From positions 101,441,501 to 101,505,500 of the forward strand of contig NC_060213.1 in NCBI RefSeq assembly GCF_021130785.1: 64,000 nt of DNA. The letters run 5' to 3'. Each line of letters begins with the position of its first letter. Position 1 is the first letter of the stretch. The notes under the pieces were generated by a model. That model saw nothing but the letters and a program-made list of their open reading frames with translations. It was not told where the DNA came from and ran no database searches. Positions 55,833 through 64,000 of this stretch are shown piece by piece. The stretch is from Homalodisca vitripennis (taxonomy: Eukaryota > Arthropoda > Insecta > Hemiptera > Cicadellidae). A program made the translations under genes and the position numbers.

Positions 55833-56130
55833 CAGGGTGAGTCTGACCACCCGTGCAGTATTTTACAGCTGTCTTAATAAACTGACTTCCAGACTTTTTC
55901 TATCTCTTTTCTCCATAATTTGGCCTCTCTGAATCCGTTAAAATTATTTTAAATTTTTAAAAATGCCCCTAAAGTGCCCAATTTGGGGGGTAGGGGTACT
56001 TTTGGGGAATTTTCAAATGTAAACATGGGTCGTGTGATACATAAATTTAAAGGTATAATTACACCAAACAGTTTGGTGCAAACAAAAGTTAATTATCTTT
56101 AACCGTATGTACAGGGTGTACTAAAAACTT
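55833..56130. repeat. Insertion with mariner-like CAGGGTG ends in unit B
   Basis: TA-CAGGGTGAGTCTGACC at 55833 interrupts sequence that is continuous in unit A at 47695. A second TA-CAGGGTGTACTAAAAAC lies at 56112 in the same orientation. CAGGGTG preceded by TA matches the termini of the mariner and MITE in this window. No inverted partner (CACCCTG-TA) is found before 57.6 kb, so the full element cannot be delimited. Confidence 0.5.
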
Positions 56131-56457
56131 TTTGAAATAGGACTTTAAAATAAAGTACAGTGTTACAGAACAGCTCCAAATTTTTTTCATAACTTGCTAT
56201 TGACCTATTTTTCAATGAAATATGTGATACGCTGCATCTCGTAGGGAACGTGACATAGAAGGGTTAAAAAATAGATTTAATCACATCCAAAAGTAGATGG
56301 AACGAAATATATATAAAAATATGGAGAGTTGGACAAAATGGGATAGTATTAAAAAACGGTTATACACTAATACATATATCCTAGTAACTACAACATTGTT
56401 TTGCTCATGCGGGATATCAGTGAAACGATCTCTTTGAGAACCCATCACGCCAGCCAC

Positions 56458-56491
56458 TTCTTTCTCTGTTACATGAGTAACAGAGAAAGAA
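56458..56491. repeat. Perfect 15-bp hairpin
   Basis: TTCTTTCTCTGTTAC, loop ATGA, GTAACAGAGAAAGAA. It is followed by a direct duplication of ATGCCATTGAAATTT. The two frames through it (56401-56730 plus, 56521-56715 minus) show no recognised domain. Confidence 0.85.
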
Positions 56492-57534
56492 TGCCATTGA
56501 AATTTTTAATGCCATTGAAATTACGGGATCTGGTATTTAACTCGTCTCAAAATAAAAGCCAAGATTTTGATTTGAAAGTTGAGAAAAAAGATCACTATGT
56601 TTGTTACATAAGAATGGTCCTTAATATTTTCCCGATCGATTTCAATTTCTTTAGGTTTCTTGGGTGCCTTGGTTTTGTGGTTATTAATTATACCCCAGAT
56701 GGTTTTTTTAAACACATTTTATTTCCCTAATTGCTTTATTACATGCATAAACTTTGGTCGCTTTAAAAAGCTTTCGATAGGTTAAATTATACGTTTTTAA
56801 ATATTTTTTATGAAATCTAAACTTGTTGATAGTTTGGATTGTACCCAATACAAACATAACGTATTTCTAAAAACAATTATTCCTGGGGCAATCCAATTAT
56901 TTATTATTAATTTTTTATGGGTAATATACTCTTACAAACACTGTAATTAAAGCCATCGTTATTATATTAGAACATTTCCGACGAGTTTTGAGTTATAACA
57001 TTTTTACCGTTTTCAATTCAGTCGTTCTTTTTACAAGTTAATATTGGAAGGACGTGTATATCTCCTGTTATAGGAGAGATACACATAATACTGCATATAA
57101 TATGCAGTGACGTTTTGAGTTTTTTATTATTTGCGCATCATGGTCGGATATGGCAATGGCTATGACGGAATAATCCTGGAATTAACTTGAACCAAACAAG
57201 TAAAGAGACATTCCTTTCTTTTTTATGGCTGAATATATCAATTTTAAAAGTCATGTAATCAACCCAGCTTTATAAGCACTTATATAATATTCCTCGTTAT
57301 TAAAATAGGATAAATGACAGCAAGGTAGAAGTACGCAACACCAGGATTCCCTGCTATGCTGAAATTGCACGTAAAATTAGTATACAGCTCAGATCATTAG
57401 GCATCGTGTATGACTATCACATGTTCCAATATCATAGGATCGTACACAGTTTGCTTGAATATTTATTCACTCTGTTATATTTCTGTTGCATTTGTATTTA
57501 TAAGACCAATGTAAAAAAGTTCAATAATTCACTC
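56492..57534. other. Non-coding stretch inside or next to the unit B insertion
   Basis: No gene supported. Small palindromes at about 57058-57082 (TATCTCCT..AGGAGAGATA) and 57091-57110 (ACTGCATA, TAA, TATGCAGT). Confidence 0.5.
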
Positions 57535-57720
57535 AGCCAAATCCCATGGAGTGAGATGCATTGATAGTGCTTTATATAAAACTATTCGATATTGGTATAA
57601 AATTTAACCTTCATGGAAGTCTATATCGATGGTTAGATAGACAGACAAAAAGAAAATATTCCTGATCCCAGTAATATGCTTTGCTAACACTTAGTCAATA
57701 AATATGTCGTAAACAAATAA
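57535..57720 (-). repeat. Interspersed repeat family, inverse copy in unit B
   Basis: CACTCAGCCAAATCCCATGG and AGTGAGATGCATTG are the reverse of the CCATGGGATTTGGCTGAG end; AGTCTATATCGATGG and AGACAGACA follow. Confidence 0.65.
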
Positions 57721-57912
57721 CTTTTGTATGTTACATACTATGATTTAGTACTTAATTCATTACTACTTGTTTTGCAGATTACCAAACTTGTAGACAATGC
57801 TTCCTTTCTAATTGCAATAGAAAGTAGTTTTACATTCTTTTATTTTGGTTTTTATTATAACTATAAGTAACGTGTAGTCTTTTCGGTTCCAATGATTTAT
57901 TTATTAAAATAC

Positions 57913-58035
57913 AGAATTCATTAAAGTTAAGATCAATTTCCAATAAAGAAGTTCGCGGTGACAGCAGCCGTCCCTGCGGGTCAAACTTTCTGTGAACTTT
58001 CTTTCTTTCCCGCCTTAATGGAGAAATCATACGAG
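57913..58035 (+). other. 123-bp near-invariant core, unit B
   Basis: Partner of 49333-49455. Differs at the C in CAGCAGCCGTCCC and the C in TGTGAACTTTC. Confidence 0.6.
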
Positions 58036-58619
58036 CAGAGTAGGCAGTTATAACTTGATAACGTAATAAAGCTATTGTTTCAACTTCATACAAGGTGTAG
58101 GTGACATTAACTTTTTTTGTAAATAAATTTATATGGATAAGAACTACCTAAGACTTTTGGAATTCAGGTGAAGTGGTCAACACTTTAAGTAGAAAATCCA
58201 ATATTATCTTTCTAATTCTGACCTAAATTGATTGATTTTCCGTTTAACAGGTTTCTCTTTAATGTAATTTGTAGGAGGAGCTAATGGAGAGACTCTCTTT
58301 CATAAAATATAAATAATCATTTGATTAGTTTTACTCAATAAAAATTAATTACCTACGCATATATTTTAGCACCCCTGTGCTTAATATAAGTATTCAGTAA
58401 GAATCGTGGTTAGTTTATTTCAACACAGATTTTTTATTTTCCATCATAGTAAATCCTAGTATTAGGCATGATTTAAGTGAAACGAATCTTAGCAATTGGT
58501 GTTTCATATAACGATTTTCCATAAGCACAGTCTCAAAATGAACAATAGATATTTCAAACGGCATTTGGATAACCGCTAACGTGGAGACAGTGAAGTATGT
58601 ACGTAATACTGACTTTAAT

Positions 58620-58705
58620 GAATAATTTTAAAACTTATATTTATATACGAGTATATGCGTGCGTGTGTGCGTGCATGTATGTGTCAGTGTGTGTGTCATA
58701 TTTCT
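58620..58705. repeat. GTGC/TG-rich microsatellite in unit B
   Basis: GTGCGTGTGTGCGTGCATGT followed by a (TG)n run. The same place in unit A is T-rich (50430-50455), so the repeat arose or was lost after the duplication. Confidence 0.7.
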
Positions 58706-59424
58706 TTTGCTATTGTTTGATAGTCGTTATCAAAGCCACTAGTTTCACTAACACTTGTTTATTCAAAAACTTGTAATCAATAGGCGAATTTAATAATTCA
58801 TTTCAATTATTTCACATATTATAGAGCCCTGAACTGCGAATTGCCTAGTAAAAATAATAACGTAACTTTGAAAAAGTTCAAACTGTAGTCACAACACTAC
58901 TATAATTTCAAGTTTTCCGTATGGAGATGTCATAGTTTTTTTAAAATCTACTGACACAGCGCAAAACACAACTAATATATAAATAACAACTATAAACACA
59001 TTTTATAGGCCTATCACACACGCATATTATACATGACACGATACCACGGCCAGCAGAAGACAGTACAGCTGACATTAGGTGATTCCAGTTCCCGGTGAAT
59101 CGACTTTATTAGATAATCGATCGGTTGGTAAGGCGCAGTTATGCTAGAGCAATGTGTTGAAACTAATAATTTGAGCTAAATATCAGCTTCTCATTAAAAT
59201 GGGTTCACCTACTAGATTCCTCTTAAATTTTTAAAAATAGTATAAGGCTTTACATAAAACAAGTAATAAGTGTCACATAAAATTCATTAGTGATTAATTT
59301 TTTACAATGAACCAACGTGTTGTTACTAACCATAATTGGCACTTACAAAATATATAAATTAATATGTGAAAAAAATTACAAGGTTGCGGAGGACTGCCGT
59401 GTAATCGCCAGTACTCAGGCCACT

Positions 59425-59900
59425 CTAATTAGCAATGGAGGGAACAACGAGACAACGAGAGTTGTAGAAGAAACCAACGACGCAGCGCTACGAGGCTCGG
59501 GGGTCTAATTGTGACATGTGGACGTACGGAAGATAAGTTAATTACAGTTATCCCGCAGTATGACCCCACTCCCCCTCAACTCATGTCAACGAGCATTATA
59601 GGGTCACTTGGAGGGTCATTTGACCCCTCGTTATATTTGGTATGGGGTTACTCAGGTCACGAATAACTACCTACTGACCTGTCACTGGTATCCCAATACT
59701 CGGAACCTAATGTTTTGTTTGAATTTGATTTTTTTACGCCAGTTAGGTTTCAATTTAGTTTTCCAAAATTTTATTAAAGAACATCAATCCAACATGATTA
59801 AAAAAATTAGCATGACCTTACCTAGAATCGAGTATGACCTTCCTCTTAAGTATGAGAGGAGCAGCCTTACTCCTATGCAACGGTCAATAAATTGTTAGGC
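59425..59900 (+). repeat. Conserved island iv, unit B
   Basis: Partner of 51335-51780. The open frame 59317-59508 covers only its left part and is not kept open in unit A. Confidence 0.65.
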
Positions 59901-60285
59901 TTTGTTTTACCTCACACCTACTGAATTAGAATCTTAAATAACACTGTGGAGTGGGCTCTTGTTGTATAATTAAAATAAACCACGATTTATGTTTGACGAT
60001 ATTCTAATTTCACACCTCCTTAGGCAGAAATTGGTTTTCTTCTCTACAATATTTCCGCTCGTATTTCAGTTCCCTTATTCAAAGGACTGATGTATTCTGT
60101 GACATCTATTGTGCTCTGTAATAGGATGCATTCACATATTTTCTGGTCTTTCAGTATCCTTTTAACATGTTACGGAATAATCTTATATTCTAGTTTTACG
60201 TTCAAGTCTTACGATCAAAGTTATAACTATATCTAGTTATCTCGTGTATTACGTGAAATTATACCTTATATTGTACATTTCACCT

Positions 60286-60286
<1 letters not shown>

Positions 60287-60332
<46 letters not shown>
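60287..60332. repeat. TA microsatellite
   Basis: About 20 uninterrupted TA units within unit B, absent at the equivalent place in unit A. Confidence 0.9.
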
Positions 60333-60336
<4 letters not shown>

Positions 60337-61350
60337 TGTTATTTTTTTAACTGGAAGTGAAATTGTACAATGGTTAAATATTTCAAAAGTTACGTGAATT
60401 AAACATTTTCTGTGAATATTTACCTCTGCAACTATTAAATTATTTATTTGGTAAATTCGATCACGCTTTAGATTTATAAGTACAATAAATAATTATCTGG
60501 TGCTTCTGGGTAAGATTTAATTATGTCGTGAACAAGCAAACATAATCTAGCATACAAGCTGGATTACGCCAAAATATTTACGGCGACGGTCAACAATATG
60601 TGAAAGAACTACAAATCGGAATATATGATCTGAATTGTCTTGAATATTATTTAATTTCCCCCAGTCATCATTGACTTCAACAATTCACGAAATAATATGA
60701 TTTATCATCTAAATTATATTAGTAATAACTAATACATATTTTTCCTAAAAATTTATTTCAAATGCTGTGTAACATTTCCTATTTATTAATATTTATTTAA
60801 AAAATACATATACAAATATCATATTTTACTCGTATTTTAATGCAAAATTTAAAGCTATATTATCTATCACTAACTTGTAATATTTGAGTAGAGTAATCAA
60901 AGACGTTTAATATTTTTTTACAAGGTTAGTAATTTCTCGTATAACGTAAGCAAAGAGTGCCTTCAATAAATATTGTTCATTACATATTCAGAACTGTATG
61001 TGTATAGCCAAATAGTATTAGAAGGTGTTATACATTGTAGCCGTTGTTGGTGTAAAATATGATGGACTAGTTATTTATTACATGTAATGTTGAAATCCAT
61101 TTTGATTCATTTGTTGTTTTCCATCATTCCACTTCTTACCACTTATTCAGTACATCTTAATATAATGCATAGAACAAGCAGGGTATGCATTAAAGTTTAA
61201 CGAAATTTGAAATAAAATAAGTAACGTCATATATAAAAAGACGCCAAATGGAATGTTAATTTTTACATAGAATGTGTTGCGGTTCATTTCAGGAAAATCA
61301 GATGTGAATGGTGATGAAAAGAGTAGTTTCCAGATGAAAGAATAGCAATA

Positions 61351-61503
61351 ATGACCAGCAGAATCCGTTTAATGTCGTTCAAACTGTTCGCGACTTTAAT
61401 AGTGTCACTTCTCTCTGACACTCTTTTACAAACGCTTCCATTTAAATGCCATGCTCTTAAAGTGGATAAACAAATAAAGCAGAGTTCGGCAAGTCTGATT
61501 TGA
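61351..61503 (+). CDS. Candidate small secreted peptide (or first coding exon), unit B, 50 aa
   Basis: Reads MTSRIRLMSFKLFATLIVSL, then LLQTLPFKCHALK, and a hydrophilic tail ending SSASLI-stop. It is collinear with 52901-53056 and with the minus-strand ORF at 27678-27791. The short upstream ORF ATGAAAGAATAG lies 16 bases before it. The single Cys sits in the shared C-x-[TA]-L-K motif; with only one Cys and no dibasic cleavage sites it does not look like a standard neuropeptide or toxin precursor, so a signal peptide exon that splices to a downstream exon is at least as likely. Downstream, within 200 bases, is a copy of the interspersed repeat. Confidence 0.42.
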   Translation: MTSRIRLMSFKLFATLIVSLLSDTLLQTLPFKCHALKVDKQIKQSSASLI

Positions 61504-61639
61504 AAGCGTAAATAATATTTACATAATCTGCTCTCTTTTACGAATAGTGAGTAAAGTTTTTGCTGTATTTCCAGTCAGTATATTAAACGTAACTTCTAAT
61601 AATATAATTTTATTGCGTGATTAATTTATATTAATTTTA

Positions 61640-61890
61640 TTCTCTGAAAGCTATCGCTGCCTATACTGGAGGGGCTTATAATTGATATATGTATTTTTTC
61701 CTTTCTCCCTATCTGTTTGTAAAATATCTCGAGATCGAACTAAGCTATAGACTGAAAGTTTTTAAGCACGGTGTACCGAGTTCAATGATGCATTTACATG
61801 CCACTAATTGGAATTTGGCTGATCGTTAGCGAACACCTTTAAATTGGGCTTATGATAAAAAATTATAGCAATTTCTGACGCTATCACAGA
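61640..61890 (+). repeat. Interspersed repeat family, copy in unit B
   Basis: Collinear with 53170-53410: CTGAAAGCTATCGCTGCC, CCTATCTGTTTGTAAAATAT, CTCGAGATCGAACTAAGCTA, GGAATTTGGCTGATCGTTAG and TCTGACGCTATCAC. Confidence 0.75.
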
Positions 61891-62290
61891 CCTCGAATCT
61901 GGATCCATATTCGTTTGGAGTGAGCCATGAGAGTTGGCGACTAAGAAGCTCAATCGAACTCGCATCGTTTTGATATCAGATACGCCTAAATTACAGTGTA
62001 CACTACAGTGGAATCTAGGTGAGGACGTATTGTCACGGTCTCATCAAGTACACAATTGGGTACACTACTATGTTTTAGAATCAATCCTAAAGAAAGGTTC
62101 AGCAACCGAGTTTTCTATACATGACGTAGCTATGGTGGTATTTTGGTATACATGGCTATAACTCAAATATTAGATTGCATAAATTCTGTCCACTGTAGCT
62201 ATGTTATGTTTCGAAGACTCGTTTACTACAATGTGCCTTGGGATCATGTCTAAAACATCCCAGAGTGTAAACGTTTTAAGTATCGGACCT

Positions 62291-63000
62291 TCAGTATCGG
62301 ATGCAGAACTGATCACTCTGCAATATTTTAATCCTTGAGGTAGCACGCCTCAACGCCGATAAATACACCGAACTTGAGCGCTGCAATTAATTGCCTTGCC
62401 AATTCGAAGAATTATTATTCATCTATAATTGCCAGTCCGTCCAGCAGCTAGTTGAACTGGTTTCCTCTTCCGCCTACGCACTTGAACTTTGTACCTGCAA
62501 GTCGCCTATCGATTTTAGCTTCGTATAACGCTACTGGTGGCCTACGTGACCGGCAGTAGATGAGTTGTTCTGGAAGGATCGTCGCCAACAGCTGGGACCC
62601 TCTTCTCAACTTTTAGGATTTATTGTACATTGTATGAAGAGGGTTTTACTGTCTCCTTGGACCGTACGGCGAGTTGTTGACTGGTGTCGCTTGCATCTTC
62701 AGTCTGCTGTAAAGTATCTACCGCCCTGACGACTGTGCTGTCTGTTGTCGCCTAGCTGCATAACTTGTGCACTTGGTCGCGGAATGCGGACTGCTTCCAG
62801 CTAACCGAGATTGTAGTGGCTGCTACCGATAAGTGACATTTACGTTTATTCTTTTGGGAATATGTGGTTAAATTGCTGGCCAGCTTGAATTTAGGAAAGG
62901 GCCTAACTGCGGTATTTACGTGGATTACCTATTTCATAGACTGGATGCTCGATTCATCTTGTGTCTTTTCAGGACGACTTGTTTATATTGTATTGTTTAT
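62291..63000. other. GC-richer island of unknown nature
   Basis: Base composition changes sharply from AT-rich to near-balanced at about 62300 and back at about 62990. The island is full of CG-containing words (ACGCCTCAACGCCG, CTTCCGCCTACGCACTTG, GACCGTACGGCGAG) and has no long ORF. It sits between the end of duplication unit B and the young repeat at 63038. A 5' untranslated or LTR-type region of a retroelement, or a promoter-type CpG region, are both possible. No TG..CA ends or primer-binding site could be recognised. Confidence 0.4.
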
Positions 63001-63037
63001 GTATAGTATTAAATAATACTAAAATATTAAATAATAA

Positions 63038-63095
63038 GACTGTCGTCTTTAATAATTTAATGACACTTTTATGATACTACTTTTAGAAATATATG

Positions 63096-63146
<51 letters not shown>

Positions 63147-64000
63147 CATAGAGTAAGCTTGACCGTTACAACACTTCTTATTTCAACCTTCTCTGCAACT
63201 GCTGTTGAGTAGAGGAAAAAATATGCAGATAGTAAATTTTAAGTTTAAATCAAAATCTACTTATAACTGTACCTTTTAGCAAGTGTTTAATCTTAATTTT
63301 TCTGTTCAAATATGTATGAGAGATATTTTGGAATATACAATGCCGAAATATATTAAATAGCATGAAATATCAACAGAACAGGTGGTCTATTATAAACAAA
63401 GTTTATTTAATAAAAAAATGTAATTACAAGTATTAAATTACCTATAAGGAATTACATTAATCGGCAATCAGTTGGTTGACGGGAAGGAGTGGGTCGGTAC
63501 TGGTCTACATGTTGGTAGTACCAACCCCAGGAGGGCTCACTTCTATCTGGGTTGTGCCTTATACTTGAAACTAAACAGGGAAAAGCAAAAACTGATATTT
63601 ATATTCTGTATGGGCAACCCCTTGAGTGGCATATCACTAACCGTAAATTTCAATACATTATGGTGAAAGATTAATGTTGATGATTAATACTAGGTTCATT
63701 GATAAAGGAGCCTTAACATGAGAGAATTCCTACACGCATTGACTGTATGAGGGTTTATCAGAGGTAGCCTCTCCTTCTTCAGAAGTGACATGACTGAGAT
63801 AGGGTGCGCTCTCTCTTATGGCATCTTGACAGTAGGCCCCTACTATCGATCCTACCCCTCCTGAAGATCCTATAACATTGGAAGCAAGCACAAAGGTGTT
63901 TTAGGGCTAAGTTCCAAGAGAGGTTTCCTTAGATTTTTGTAAAAAATAATGGTAGCGTATGGAACAAGTTAGCTTTATATTTTTACCAAACCGTCTGTTT
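63038..64000. repeat. Right copy of the young ~0.96-kb repeat, running off the window
   Basis: Direct repeat of 17353-18321, same orientation, about 45.7 kb away. It differs mainly by an expanded (TA)n tract (63099-63145) and small indels. It is cut by the window end at ACCGTCTGTTT. Confidence 0.85.

Larger units (their letters stand above)
55170..62290 (+). repeat. Segmental duplication unit B
   Basis: Tandem partner of 47020-53650. It is longer because of an insertion at 55833, where CAGGGTGAGTCTGACCACCC begins right after the shared GTTTGTTAATA. Blocks extend to about 62.29 kb, where GATCATGTCTAAAA matches GATCATATCTAAAA near 53.61 kb. Confidence 0.85.

Noticed and set aside
56401..56730. 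109-codon plus-strand ORF and its opposite-strand partner
   Set aside because: They run through a hairpin and a direct repeat inside an insertion; no recognised domain.
55833..57534. A complete mariner/MITE in unit B
   Set aside because: Two left-type ends (CAGGGTG) are present but no right end with CACCCTG-TA could be found, so the element cannot be bounded.
63472..63666. 64-codon ORF (GKEWVGTGLHVG..)
   Set aside because: Lies in the young repeat; in the sister copy at 17.8 kb the same frame is interrupted, so it is not maintained.

Overview
The window is a strongly AT-rich, intron- and repeat-dominated piece of a eukaryotic nuclear genome, almost certainly an insect and probably a hemipteran. 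This rests on the set of dead transposons: a pogo/Tigger-type element with a C-terminal PHD-like finger, a DD41D mariner, a Helitron, a Polinton/Maverick remnant, a Penelope GIY-YIG fragment, SINE-like pieces and MITEs. It also rests on the complete lack of bacterial gene organisation. No rRNA gene, intact tRNA gene or CRISPR array is visible, and no long intact protein gene was found.

Layout. 1-1.8 kb: decayed 3' part of a pogo/Tigger transposon. 1.8-6.25 kb: AT-rich DNA with dispersed repeats. 6251-8641: complete but dead mariner with ~450 bp terminal inverted repeats. 9.3 and 10.3 kb: two SINE-like pieces (5S-like and tRNA-like internal promoters). 17.35-18.32 kb and 63.04-64.0 kb: two young copies of one ~0.96 kb repeat. 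19.27-20.20 kb: non-autonomous Helitron with two stacked 3' termini. 20.27-21.92 kb: 26-bp minisatellite. 32.6 kb: perfect (C15A) array. 33.0-37.3 kb: Polinton remains (integrase, small Cys-pair protein, N-terminal half of a family B DNA polymerase, divergent small gene). 38.2-38.96 kb: Penelope 3' end. 43958-44547: mariner-type MITE. A degenerate ~250-300 bp interspersed repeat occurs at a dozen or more places.

The most interesting structure is a decayed segmental duplication. A ~6.6-7 kb unit is present twice in tandem (about 47.0-53.65 kb and 55.2-62.3 kb), and parts of it occur again in inverted orientation at 22-32 kb. Most of the unit has diverged freely, but short islands are conserved. 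One is a cluster of CRE-like TGACGTCA sites followed by a 90-bp block with 5 mismatches. One is a 123-bp core with only 2 mismatches. One holds a tiny open reading frame beginning MTS..RLMS. This last island is present three times (27.7 kb minus; 52.9 kb plus; 61.35 kb plus), is open in all three copies, has a signal-peptide-like core and keeps a C-x-[TA]-L-K motif. Just upstream is a 3-5 codon upstream ORF that in two copies overlaps the main start as TAATG. This may be an undescribed family of small secreted peptides, or the first coding exon of a duplicated gene. The alternative is that these islands are remnants of an unrecognised mobile element. The sequence alone does not decide.
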